From positions 124,001-188,000 of the forward strand of contig NZ_BAABFA010000007.1 in assembly GCF_039540515.1 (NCBI RefSeq): DNA of 64,000 bases, read 5' to 3'. The notes below the pieces were generated by a model. It had not been told where the DNA came from and made no database searches. It worked only from the letters and a program-made list of their open reading frames with translations. Shown one piece after another: positions 42,491-51,066 of this stretch. Both the position numbers and the translations under genes were made by a program. Origin of the DNA: Nemorincola caseinilytica (GTDB lineage Bacteria > Bacteroidota > Bacteroidia > Chitinophagales > Chitinophagaceae). The stretch's first letter is position 1. Every line of letters starts with the position of its first letter.

Positions 42491-44806
42491 ATGCATCTTT
42501 CTACCATCAGGCGCACGCTACTGGCAGCAGCGCTTTGTACCGCATATAGTACACAGGCGCAGGAGCGCCTCATAGACCATGTGAACCCGCTGATAGGCAC
42601 CCACAAGATGGGCCATACCTATCCCGGCGCTACGGTACCCTTCGGCTCGGTGCAGCTAAGCCCCGAGACCGCCACCATACCCTATGAGGTGAATGGCAGG
42701 TATAACAAGGATGTATACAAATACTGTGCCGGCTACCAGTATGCCGATACTACCATTGTAGGCTTTGCGCATACACACTTCAGTGGCACCGGCCATTCCG
42801 ACCTCGGCGATATATTGGTAATGCCAACCACCGGCAGGCTCCTGCTTGAGCCCGGATCGGCCGAAGACCCAATGAGCGGCTTCCGTTCTCCATTCTCGCA
42901 TACTACCGAGATGGCGCAGCCCAACTACTACAGGGTACTGCTGCAGCGCTACAACATACAGGCCGAGCTCACCACTACTACCCGCGTAGGCATGCACCGC
43001 TATACCTTTCCCGCAGCAGATAGTGCCCACATCCTGCTAGACCTCGTTTATGGCATCTACAACTACCCCGACAAGAACGTATGGTCCTTCGTGCGGGTAG
43101 AGAACGATACACTGGTCACCGGCTACCGGCAGACCAATGGCTGGGGCCGCACACGCACGGTATACTTTGCTATGGCTTTTTCCAGGCCCATCAAAGAATA
43201 TGGCTGGCAGAACAGCAGCAAAAAGCAGGTGTACCGCGGCTTCTGGCGCAAGTGGGACCAGGAAAAGAACTTTCCCGAGATGGCAGGCACACAGCTACGC
43301 GCATACTTCAACTTCGGCGCCACTGCACCCAATGCACAGATACAGGTAAAGGTGGCCATATCGCCCGTCAGCACAGCCAATGCGGTAGAGAACATGGCAT
43401 ATGAGGCGCCAGGCTGGAACTTCGACGGTATAAAAGCACAAGGCCAAGCACAGTGGGAACAAGAGCTGGCAAAGACCACCATAGATGCCGATAAGGACAC
43501 GAAGGTGAATTTCTATACCGCCCTCTACCATGCCTACATAAACCCCACCATATATATGGATGTGAACGGCCAGTACAAGGGGCTGGACCAGAACGTGCAT
43601 ACTACCGATACATTTACAGCACGCGCCAATTACACTACCTTCTCGCTATGGGATACCTACCGTGCGCTGCACCCTTTGTTCAACATCACCCAGCCCCGCC
43701 GCAACGCGGGCATGATACGCTCTATGCTGGCCCACTACGACCAAAGCGTACACAAGATGCTGCCGGTATGGAGCAACTCTGCCAATGAGAACTGGTGCAT
43801 GATAGGCTACCATGGTGTATCGGTAATAGCCGATGCTGTAGTGAAGGGCAATACCCGGGGGTACGAGGCTAACCGGGCGCTGGATGCATGTGTGGCCACC
43901 GCAAAGAATAGAAAATACGATGGCCTGGGCCACTACATGGCGCTGGGCTATGTGCCCGAAGACAAGAATTCATCATCGGTATCCAAGACGCTGGAGTATG
44001 CCTACGACGACTGGTGCATAGCGCAAATAGCGCAGAAGCTGGGACGCGATGATGTGTACCGCGAGTTCAGCAAACGGGCAGGCAACTACCGCAATGTGTA
44101 CGATGCCGCTACCGGCTATATGCGCCCACGGCTCAGCAGCGGGGCCTTCCGCCAGCCCTTCGATGTGCTGAACACCGACGAGCCCGGCTATATAGAGGGC
44201 AATGCATGGAACTACAGCCTCTATGTGCCCCACGCCCCCGATGATATGATACAGATGATGGGCGGCAGGAAGCGTTTCACAAAGCATCTCGATTCGCTCT
44301 TTACCATGCAGTTGCCCGACAGCTTCTTCGCACATACCGAGGACATAACGCGCGAGGGCATAATAGGCAACTATGTGCATGGCAACGAGCCCTCGCACCA
44401 TGTGGCCTACCTGTACAATCACTGCGATGCCCCATGGAGAACGCAGGAGCGTGTGCGCATGATAATGAAGAAAATGTACCGCCCCACGCCCGATGGCCTT
44501 GGCGGCAATGACGACTGCGGGCAAATGAGCGCATGGTACATCTTCAGCGCGCTGGGTTTCTACCCCATGGCGCCCGGCAGCGACAGGTACGAGCTGGGTA
44601 GCCCTGCGGTGAACACAGCCACCCTGCGGCTGGATAATGGCCGTACCATGTACATATCCACACGCGGGCAGGGCGATAAAAATGTATATGTACAGCAGGT
44701 ACTACTGAACGACAAACCCCTGAACAGGAGCTACATCACCCACAGCGAGATAATGGAGGGTGGCGAGCTGGTGTTCCGTATGGGCAGCAAGCCTGTAAAG
44801 AAGTAA
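42491..44806 (+). CDS. Glycoside hydrolase family 92 alpha-mannosidase
   Basis: A 771-residue exported enzyme that removes alpha-linked mannose, usually from N-glycan- or mannan-type chains. A signal peptide (MHLSTIRRTLLAAALCTAYSTQAQ) leads the N-terminal beta domain (VNPLIGT near residue 33, AHTHFSGTGHSDLGDI near 112) and the (alpha/alpha)6 domain with WSNSANENWCMIGYHGVSVIADA, GNEPSHHVAYLYNH and GGNDDCGQMSAWYIFSALGFYP. These hold the catalytic acids and the calcium site. The start at 42491 is set by the signal peptide. No SusC/SusD pair or other carbohydrate enzyme is near. Confidence 0.95.
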   Translation: MHLSTIRRTLLAAALCTAYSTQAQERLIDHVNPLIGTHKMGHTYPGATVPFGSVQLSPETATIPYEVNGRYNKDVYKYCAGYQYADTTIVGFAHTHFSGTGHSDLGDILVMPTTGRLLLEPGSAEDPMSGFRSPFSHTTEMAQPNYYRVLLQRYNIQAELTTTTRVGMHRYTFPAADSAHILLDLVYGIYNYPDKNVWSFVRVENDTLVTGYRQTNGWGRTRTVYFAMAFSRPIKEYGWQNSSKKQVYRGFWRKWDQEKNFPEMAGTQLRAYFNFGATAPNAQIQVKVAISPVSTANAVENMAYEAPGWNFDGIKAQGQAQWEQELAKTTIDADKDTKVNFYTALYHAYINPTIYMDVNGQYKGLDQNVHTTDTFTARANYTTFSLWDTYRALHPLFNITQPRRNAGMIRSMLAHYDQSVHKMLPVWSNSANENWCMIGYHGVSVIADAVVKGNTRGYEANRALDACVATAKNRKYDGLGHYMALGYVPEDKNSSSVSKTLEYAYDDWCIAQIAQKLGRDDVYREFSKRAGNYRNVYDAATGYMRPRLSSGAFRQPFDVLNTDEPGYIEGNAWNYSLYVPHAPDDMIQMMGGRKRFTKHLDSLFTMQLPDSFFAHTEDITREGIIGNYVHGNEPSHHVAYLYNHCDAPWRTQERVRMIMKKMYRPTPDGLGGNDDCGQMSAWYIFSALGFYPMAPGSDRYELGSPAVNTATLRLDNGRTMYISTRGQGDKNVYVQQVLLNDKPLNRSYITHSEIMEGGELVFRMGSKPVKK

Positions 44807-44838
44807 AAGAATGAATTGGGAAGATCTCTACAGGAAAA

Positions 44839-45165
44839 CTATACTGCAAAGCTATCGCCACAGCCGCAGCTACGGCTGGCATTGGGGTTGCTGAAGTGGA
44901 AACCCTTGCCATTGAGCCCGTCCGAGAAATCGAGCGTGGTATCGCACAGGTAAAGAAAGCTCTTCAGGTCGGTCACTACCCTTACGCCCTGGTCTTCGAA
45001 CACCTGGTCCTTGGGTTGCGTCTCGTTATCGAAATCAAGCTTGTAAGATAAGCCCGAGCAGCCACCGCCTACCACGCTCACACGCAGAAAGTAATCATCG
45101 CCCAAAGCAGCCTCCTGCCTTAGCTTCATCACCTTCTCCTTTGCCCTGTCACTTACATATATCAT
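44839..45165 (-). CDS. iscA: Iron-sulfur cluster assembly protein IscA/HesB
   Basis: A 108-residue A-type carrier that passes clusters to target proteins. The three ligand Cys are present: Cys36 in GGGCSGLSY and Cys100 and Cys102 in SRSCGCGDSF. It is the last gene of the iscS-iscU-iscA run, 143 bases after iscU, with a word-type repeat in the gap. The ATG at 45165 starts the familiar MIYVSDRAKEKV. Confidence 0.95.
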   Translation of the reverse strand: MIYVSDRAKEKVMKLRQEAALGDDYFLRVSVVGGGCSGLSYKLDFDNETQPKDQVFEDQGVRVVTDLKSFLYLCDTTLDFSDGLNGKGFHFSNPNASRSCGCGDSFAV

Positions 45166-45189
45166 TGTTACCCTTATTTTATATGGTAT

Positions 45190-45300
45190 ATAGTAGTTAG
45201 TACATAGTAGATAGCTGAAGATCAACACTCATTGCGCCATCATACACTTCATACAACGCTCAATGACCATTTACTACTTACTATCTACTATGTACTAACG
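45190..45300. repeat. Reiterated-word inverted repeat, iscU-iscA spacer
   Basis: Arms gttagtacatagtagatag (45196-45214) and its exact complement (45281-45299) make a 19-base perfect inverted repeat; words of the form tactactta, ctatctact and accatttact continue on both sides. It lies inside the isc operon, where it could form a large hairpin in the message. Confidence 0.75.
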
Positions 45301-45308
45301 ACCATTTA

Positions 45309-45725
45309 CTAATGTCCTTTTTTCTCGGCCACCAGTTCAGGCAGGCCGTTCTTTACACGGTAGTCGTTTATAGCCGCTTTTATGGCGTCCTCTGCCAGTA
45401 CCGAGCAGTGTATCTTCACAGGTGGCAGGTTCAGCTCTTCCACTATATCCATATTGTCTATGGCCAGTGCCTGGTCTATTGTCTTGCCCTTCAGCCACTC
45501 TGTGGCCAGCGAAGAAGATGCTATGGCAGAGCCGCAGCCGAATGTCTTGAACTTGGCATCGTTTATCACGCCGCTCTCCTCGTCCACCTCTATCTGCAGG
45601 CGCATCACGTCGCCGCATTCTGGTGCGCCCACCAGGCCGGTGCCCACATTCGTCTTCGCCTTATCCAGCGTACCCACGTTCTTGGGGTTGGAATAATGAT
45701 CTATTACTTTCTCTGAGTATGCCAT
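45309..45725 (-). CDS. iscU: Iron-sulfur scaffold protein IscU
   Basis: A 138-residue scaffold on which clusters are built. It begins MAYSEKVIDHYSNPKNVGT and has the three Cys ligands Cys37 (GAPECGDVM), Cys64 (TFGCGSAIAS) and Cys107 (KIHCSVLAEDAI), and Asp39. The HscA-binding LPPVK motif is present near residue 100, although no hscA or hscB gene is in view. It lies between iscS and iscA, with 128 bases to iscS. Confidence 0.96.
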   Translation of the reverse strand: MAYSEKVIDHYSNPKNVGTLDKAKTNVGTGLVGAPECGDVMRLQIEVDEESGVINDAKFKTFGCGSAIASSSLATEWLKGKTIDQALAIDNMDIVEELNLPPVKIHCSVLAEDAIKAAINDYRVKNGLPELVAEKKGH

Positions 45726-45735
45726 TGTTTTGAAT

Positions 45736-45855
45736 TTGATAATGTGCAAATATGCAGATGTGCAAATTGCCCACTATGTATAATAATATTTTTATCTACT
45801 TTTTTTGCCGTCACACCATTTGCACATTCTTCATCTGCACATTTGCACATTCATT
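45736..45855. repeat. Reiterated-word inverted repeat, iscS-iscU spacer
   Basis: Left arm aatgtgcaaatatgcagatg (45741-45760) and right arm (45832-45851) are complementary at 19 of 20 bases. Words such as tgcacatt and tgtgcaaa are reiterated outside the match. The loop between is about 70 bases and AT-rich. Confidence 0.75.
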
Positions 45856-47074
45856 AGTGGTGCGCCCACTCTATCGTGTTCAGGTCTATACCTTCCTTGT
45901 ACATTTCCCACAGCGGGCTCATTTCGCGCAGCTTCAGTACCGTGGTGGTTATAGCATCTATGGTAAAATCTATCTGCTCCTCGGTAGTGAAACGGCCCAG
46001 GCCAAAGCGCAGTGAGCTATGTGCCAGGTCGTCGCCCAGGCCCAGCGCCTTCAGCACATACGATGGCTCCAGCGATGCCGACGTACACGCCGATCCGCTC
46101 GACAGGGCTATGTTCTTATTGAAGCCCATCATCAGGCCTTCACCCTCCACATATTTGAAAGATATATTGCATACATGTGGCAGGCGATGTTCGCTGTTGC
46201 CGTTCACATATGCCTCTTCTATCTTCATCAGTGCATGCTCCAGCTTGTCGCGCAGCTTGCTCAGGCGCGCGGCCTCTTCGGCCATCTCGTTCATGCACAG
46301 CTCGCATGCCTTGCCAAAGCCCACTATGCCCGGCACGTTCAGCGTACCGCTGCGCATACCGCGCTCGTGGCCGCCGCCGTCCATCTGGGCGGTCACCTTT
46401 ACCCTTGGGTTCTTGCGGCGTACATACAGCGCGCCCACACCCTTGGGGCCGTACATTTTATGCCCGCTGAAGGCCATCAGGTCTATACCGTCGGCATTCA
46501 CGTCCACAGGTATCTTGCCCACGGCCTGCGTAGCATCGGTAAAGAACAGTACACCGTGTTTGCGCGCTATCTTACTTATCTCGCGCACGGGCTGTATCAC
46601 ACCTATCTCGTTATTGCCATACATTATGGCTATCAGTATGGTCTTGTCGGTTATAGCCGCTTCCAGCTCGCCCAGGTCTACCAGGCCGTCGGCCTTTACC
46701 TCCAGGTAGGTCACCTGCGCGCCCTGCTTTTCCAGGTGCTTGCAGGTATCCAGCACTGCCTTGTGCTCTGTGGTGCAGGTGATGATGTGGTTGCCCTTGG
46801 TGGCATACATCTCAAAGACACCCTTCAGGGCCAGGTTATCGGCCTCTGTAGCGCCCGATGTCAGTATTATTTCCTTTGCATCAGCGCCTATCAGCCTGGC
46901 TATCTGCTCACGCGCATAGTCCACGGCCTCTTCGGCCACCCAGCCAAAGGAGTGGTTACGGCTGGCAGCATTACCGAATTTTTCGGTAAAATAGGGCATC
47001 ATCGCATCCAGCACACGGGGATCCATGGGCGTGGTCGCGTTATTGTCAAGATATATCGGCAATTTAAGTTCCAT
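45854..47074 (-). CDS. iscS: Cysteine desulfurase IscS
   Basis: A 406-residue PLP enzyme that takes sulfur from cysteine for cluster assembly. The opening IYLDNNATTPMDPRVLDAM, the substrate and cofactor regions GATEADNLALKGV and FSGHKMYGPKGVGAL with the PLP-binding Lys, and the active-site loop SSGSACTSASLEPS with the persulfide Cys are all present, plus the IscS-type ending. It is the first gene of the isc run. A -7 box TAATTTTG lies at 47112-47119. Confidence 0.96.
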   Translation of the reverse strand: MELKLPIYLDNNATTPMDPRVLDAMMPYFTEKFGNAASRNHSFGWVAEEAVDYAREQIARLIGADAKEIILTSGATEADNLALKGVFEMYATKGNHIITCTTEHKAVLDTCKHLEKQGAQVTYLEVKADGLVDLGELEAAITDKTILIAIMYGNNEIGVIQPVREISKIARKHGVLFFTDATQAVGKIPVDVNADGIDLMAFSGHKMYGPKGVGALYVRRKNPRVKVTAQMDGGGHERGMRSGTLNVPGIVGFGKACELCMNEMAEEAARLSKLRDKLEHALMKIEEAYVNGNSEHRLPHVCNISFKYVEGEGLMMGFNKNIALSSGSACTSASLEPSYVLKALGLGDDLAHSSLRFGLGRFTTEEQIDFTIDAITTTVLKLREMSPLWEMYKEGIDLNTIEWAHH

Positions 47075-47111
47075 ACGAATTTGTTGTGCTCTGAAAAGAG
47101 ACTTCTTCAGG

Positions 47112-47119
47112 CAAAATTA
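47112..47119 (-). promoter_or_regulatory. -7 promoter box of the isc operon
   Basis: TAATTTTG on the minus strand matches TAnnTTTG, 37 bases before the iscS start. The divergent epimerase gene starts at 47197, so both promoters share a 122-base spacer. Confidence 0.4.
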
Positions 47120-47196
47120 CGTCAATTTGATAACTTTACGGCCCCTTGCACTGTTTGCAGGTCTTATGTAGCCATTTATAAAAACTATTTGTTGCC

Positions 47197-47598
47197 ATGC
47201 TAAGGATAGAACACCTGGGAATAGCTGTAAAAGACCTTTCCGTATCGCTGCCCCTGTACGAACAACTGCTGAACACCCCCTGCTACAAGCAGGAAGTGGT
47301 AGAGACCGAGGGCGTTAGCACGGCCTTCTTCCGCACCGGTGAGTCGAAGATAGAGCTGCTGGAGGCCACCAACGAGAACAGCCCTATAGCCAAATTCATA
47401 GCCAAAAAAGGCGAGGGCATACACCATGTGGCCTTCGAGGTAGAGAATATAGAGGCCGAAATGAAGCGCCTGGCCGCCCTCGGCTTCGAGCTGCTGAACA
47501 CGACACCCAAGAACGGGGCCGACAATAAGCTGGTATGCTTTCTGCACCCCCGCACCACCAATGGCGTACTCGTAGAGCTGTGCCAGGAAAAAAGGTGA
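47197..47598 (+). CDS. mce: Methylmalonyl-CoA epimerase
   Basis: Interconverts (R)- and (S)-methylmalonyl-CoA in propionate metabolism. The 133-residue glyoxalase-fold protein has His in IEHLGIAVKD, GEGIHHVAFEVENI, and Glu near FLHPRTTNGVLVELCQ, the metal ligands of the family. Methylmalonyl-CoA mutase is not in the window. It is divergent from iscS. Confidence 0.94.
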   Translation: MLRIEHLGIAVKDLSVSLPLYEQLLNTPCYKQEVVETEGVSTAFFRTGESKIELLEATNENSPIAKFIAKKGEGIHHVAFEVENIEAEMKRLAALGFELLNTTPKNGADNKLVCFLHPRTTNGVLVELCQEKR

Positions 47599-47683
47599 CC
47601 GTTACCACATCGTTGACATTATTTTGTTACACAGGCATTGGCATATCGTTTTTATCATTATTATTACAGAACTTTAGCTACTT

Positions 47684-48376
47684 ATGAAACGAATGATATT
47701 GCTCGCAGCTGTAGCTGCTATTTCTCACGGTGCTATCGCCCAGAAGAATAAAGTGAAGATAGAGACCGAGTATGGCAATATAGTGCTGATGCTTTACGAC
47801 AATACACCGCTCAACACCAACAATATGGTGAAGATGGCCAACGAGCATTTTTACGATAGCACACTCTTCCACCGTTGCATTCCGCAGTTCATGATACAGG
47901 GCGGCGATCCCGACTCCAAGCAGGCCAAACCCGGCCAGTCGCTGGGCAATGGCGGCCTGGGCACCACCATACCTGCCGAGATAAATGATGTGAACTACCA
48001 CAAGCGCGGCGCACTGGGCGTGGCCCGCGAGCAGACCCCCGATAAGTCGGGATCGGCCTGCCAGTTCTATATAGTGGCAGGCAAAACATTCACCGATGCC
48101 GAGCTGGACAATATGAGCAAACGCACCGGCCGCAACTATACCCCTGAGCAGCGCGAGGTGTACAAGACAGTAGGCGGTACGCCCCACCTCGATGGCAACT
48201 ATACTGTATTTGGCGAGGTACTGGAAGGACAGGAGATAATAGACAAGATAGCCAACGAGCCCCGCGATGCCAACGACCGCCCCAATAAGGATATCCGTAT
48301 GGTGAGCGTACGCGTGGTAGAGGAAAAGAAGAACATCATATCCAGCGTAAAGGGCTTCTTCAAAAAGAAATCATAG
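47684..48376 (+). CDS. Exported cyclophilin-type peptidyl-prolyl isomerase
   Basis: A 230-residue isomerase that helps fold exported proteins. The signal peptide (MKRMILLAAVAAISHGAIAQ) is followed by the cyclophilin core: TEYGNIVLMLYDNTPLNT, FHRCIPQFMIQGGDP, AREQTPDKSGSACQFYIV and YTVFGEVLEGQEIIDKI. A lysine-rich tail follows. It stands alone between mce and a REP-like repeat. Confidence 0.94.
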   Translation: MKRMILLAAVAAISHGAIAQKNKVKIETEYGNIVLMLYDNTPLNTNNMVKMANEHFYDSTLFHRCIPQFMIQGGDPDSKQAKPGQSLGNGGLGTTIPAEINDVNYHKRGALGVAREQTPDKSGSACQFYIVAGKTFTDAELDNMSKRTGRNYTPEQREVYKTVGGTPHLDGNYTVFGEVLEGQEIIDKIANEPRDANDRPNKDIRMVSVRVVEEKKNIISSVKGFFKKKS

Positions 48377-48425
48377 GCCACCGGCCAGATGTTAATGAAC
48401 CCGCGCGACCGCGCGGACATTGACA

Positions 48426-48481
48426 CTCCCTCTCCTTGGGAGAGGCCTGCCTGCCGGTAGGCAGGGCCGGGGAGAGGCTCT
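48426..48481. repeat. REP-like GC-rich palindrome, copy 3, with an inserted second hairpin
   Basis: ccctctcc-tt-gggagagg is followed by a nested palindrome (cctgcctgccggtaggcagg) and then gccggggagaggct. The outer parts match the copy at 23411; the inner hairpin is extra. Confidence 0.7.
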
Positions 48482-48483
48482 AG

Positions 48484-49464
48484 CTACTGCCGCATACCTG
48501 CCGGGTGTGCGGCAGTGTCTTTTATGTAGGGCGCTATTTGCTGCGCCAGCATACGCGAGAACAGCTCTGACCCCTGCTTGTTCAGGTGCTGGCTGTTGTA
48601 GAAGTATGCCTTGTTCGAGTCTATGTAGGTATGCGTATGGTCCAGCAGCGGCACCTCATACTTCACCGACATATCTCTTAGCACGCCCATCACCTGGTCC
48701 ATATTTTTGATGAAGGCCGTAGCCTCGTAGTAGCAGGGCGAATACACCAGTATCAGCCGCACACCATTGTCTTTGCAGAACTGCACATACTCGTTCAGCA
48801 GGGCTATCGCCTCCGGCTCTATGGCCAGGCTCATGCCATTGGGGTTCTGCCGCACCATCTCGTCAAATGCATTGTCCCACGTCAGCAGCCTGCCCTCGTA
48901 GCCCTTATACTTCACCGCCTTTACACCACGGCCCAGGTAGCTCATTATACCTTCCTTTATCAGCGGCAACTGGTTGTTGTATTTGTACAGCGGAAAGAAC
49001 CTGTCTGCCACCGACACCCCGGGATACATACTGCTGTATATGCGCCACATGGCCGTATCGGCCAGGTAGGGAAGGAACTGCTCGTAATGCGGCAATTCCT
49101 TCGAGCGCGACATGGCCGTGTTCAGGCCTACCTCCTGCACTATGTACTTCGGCATCTTGTTGTAGCGCAGGTATATCTTCAGCCTTTCGAATTGCAGGTC
49201 CAGCGGCGTGCCGTCCAGGCCCAGGTTGTAAGTGTTCACACCCAGGGCGCTGTCCATTATCTGCGGCGAGAAATGCACCCACGACCGCGATGAGCCCATG
49301 AACAGCATATCGGCCTGTATACGCCCTGCGAACAGGTCGTTCCACTCGGCATAGAGGAAGCTGCGCGACCGCTGCAGGCCCGCATCTACCATATACGCCA
49401 GCGGTATCAGCGCCACCATAGGCAGCACGCAGAACAACACCAACCTGTATACGAACCGTTTCAT
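48484..49464 (-). CDS. SGNH-hydrolase-like membrane protein, partner of the second MBOAT
   Basis: A 326-residue protein with one N-terminal membrane helix (FVYRLVLFCVLPMVALIPLAY) and a periplasmic SGNH domain: the nucleophile Ser in LFMGSSRSWVHF, and near the end a His in NSQHLNKQGSELF that could be the catalytic His. Its start overlaps the MBOAT stop by one base (TGATG), so translation is coupled. The sequence differs from the SGNH protein of the first pair, which resembles AlgJ/AlgX more; this one is nearer DltD-like proteins. The acceptor is unknown. Confidence 0.82.
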   Translation of the reverse strand: MKRFVYRLVLFCVLPMVALIPLAYMVDAGLQRSRSFLYAEWNDLFAGRIQADMLFMGSSRSWVHFSPQIMDSALGVNTYNLGLDGTPLDLQFERLKIYLRYNKMPKYIVQEVGLNTAMSRSKELPHYEQFLPYLADTAMWRIYSSMYPGVSVADRFFPLYKYNNQLPLIKEGIMSYLGRGVKAVKYKGYEGRLLTWDNAFDEMVRQNPNGMSLAIEPEAIALLNEYVQFCKDNGVRLILVYSPCYYEATAFIKNMDQVMGVLRDMSVKYEVPLLDHTHTYIDSNKAYFYNSQHLNKQGSELFSRMLAQQIAPYIKDTAAHPAGMRQ

Positions 49465-50924
49465 CAGAACTGGAAATAAATGAATTCTTTATTATTGAAC
49501 ATGCCCAGGTACAGTATGGCCAGCACCAGCACATAGTATATACCCCACCGCACCGCTACCGGCCTGCGCTCTACCAGTTGCACCACATCATACTTGCCCT
49601 GCAGCATATGCACGCCTTCCATGAACAGTATCAGGGCCACGCACAGCAGCATGCGCATGGGCGCCAGTTGTATACCTGTGCTGAAGTGCCTGCTGCTTAT
49701 CATCTGCGGTATCTCGGTAAAGACGCCCGGCAGCCTGCCCACCATATACAGCGCATCGCTCACATTCTCTGCCCTGAAGAATATCCACGAAAAAGCTATG
49801 AAACCCACCGTGCAGAACTTCCCTATTGCATTTGCCACCGGCACTGGCAGCTTTTTGAAGAGCTTCTTGCGTTTCTTACGCGTCAGGTACTCATACACCA
49901 GCGCCAGCCCGTTCAGCACACCATATATCACGAACTTCCATCCCGCCCCGTGCCAGAAGCCACTGATAAAGAAGGTAATGAGCAGCCCGAAAACTATGGC
50001 CATAGTGCCCCAGTTGCGCAGCCCCACCACTATGGGGTTGAACAGGTAATCGTTGAACCATGTAGAGAGCGATATGTGCCACCTGCGCCAGAACTCCGTT
50101 ACACTCTTGCTATTGAACGGGCGGTCGAAGTTCAGCATCAGCTTGAAGCCCATCACACGCGCACTGCCCAGCGCTATATCAGAGTAGCCCGAGAAGTCGC
50201 AGAATATCTGGAAGGCGAACATCACGGCCCCTATCGCTATAGCCACCGATGAATGGTGGTGCGGATCGCTGAACACCATATCCGTCACCACGGCCAGCCT
50301 GTCGGCTATCACCACCTTTTTGAACATGCCCCACAGCATCAGCCGCAGGCCGCTCACCACATTATCGTATTTGAATGTCTGCACCTCGTGGAACTGGTGC
50401 AGCACGTTCTGCGGGCGCTCTATAGGCCCCGCCACCAGTTGTGGGTAGAACATCACATAGAGCGAGTATATGCCGAAGTGTCGCTCGGCCCTCTGGTTGC
50501 CCCTGTATACCTCTATGGTATAGCTCATGGCCTGGAAGGTATGGAACGAGAGCCCTATGGGCAGCAGTATGCTCAGGTAGGGTATGGGGTTCTTATACCC
50601 CATATACTCTGCCACACTGGTTATATTGTCGTTGAAAAAGTTGAAATACTTGAACACTGCCAGTACGCCTATATTGGCCACCAGGCTCATTACCAGGTAC
50701 CGCTTTTTCTTTGCCTTATCGGGTTCGTTCTCCAGCAGTATGCCCGCATAGTAGTCTATCACTATGGTAAAGCCCAGTATCAGTATATATATGGGCTTGA
50801 AGAACATGTAGAAAAAACATGAAGCAACAAGCAGCAGCACCCACCGGAACTTATGCGGCAACAGGAAGAAAGCTCCCGTTACTATAATGAAGAAAAAAAC
50901 GAATTCGATGGAATTGAACAGCAT
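49464..50924 (-). CDS. MBOAT-family O-acyltransferase, second pair
   Basis: A 486-residue multi-pass protein with the same plan as the one at 17468: the hydrophobic opening MLFNSIEFVFFFIIVTGAFF, GLSFHTFQAMSYTIEVYRG, TEFWRRWHISLSTWFNDYLF, and FISGFWHGAGWKFVIYGVLNG with the proposed catalytic His. Its pairing with an SGNH protein points to acylation of an extracellular polymer. The sequence differs from the first MBOAT across most of its length, so they are probably not a recent duplication. Confidence 0.92.
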   Translation of the reverse strand: MLFNSIEFVFFFIIVTGAFFLLPHKFRWVLLLVASCFFYMFFKPIYILILGFTIVIDYYAGILLENEPDKAKKKRYLVMSLVANIGVLAVFKYFNFFNDNITSVAEYMGYKNPIPYLSILLPIGLSFHTFQAMSYTIEVYRGNQRAERHFGIYSLYVMFYPQLVAGPIERPQNVLHQFHEVQTFKYDNVVSGLRLMLWGMFKKVVIADRLAVVTDMVFSDPHHHSSVAIAIGAVMFAFQIFCDFSGYSDIALGSARVMGFKLMLNFDRPFNSKSVTEFWRRWHISLSTWFNDYLFNPIVVGLRNWGTMAIVFGLLITFFISGFWHGAGWKFVIYGVLNGLALVYEYLTRKKRKKLFKKLPVPVANAIGKFCTVGFIAFSWIFFRAENVSDALYMVGRLPGVFTEIPQMISSRHFSTGIQLAPMRMLLCVALILFMEGVHMLQGKYDVVQLVERRPVAVRWGIYYVLVLAILYLGMFNNKEFIYFQF

Positions 50925-51050
50925 ACCGGCGGTCAGGGGTCAGGGCAGGTACTTACACCCTGCCCTAAAAACAGTGCGAAGGTAATAATTACCCTGAGAT
51001 AGTAGATAATACCATAAGACCCCTCCCCACCACCATACCGAAAAGCAGCC

Positions 51051-51058
51051 TACTTTTG
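51051..51058 (+). promoter_or_regulatory. -7 promoter box of pdxJ
   Basis: TACTTTTG matches TAnnTTTG and ends eight bases before the ATG at 51067, implying a leaderless message. No -33 box is obvious. Confidence 0.45.
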
Positions 51059-51066
51059 CAGCATAT

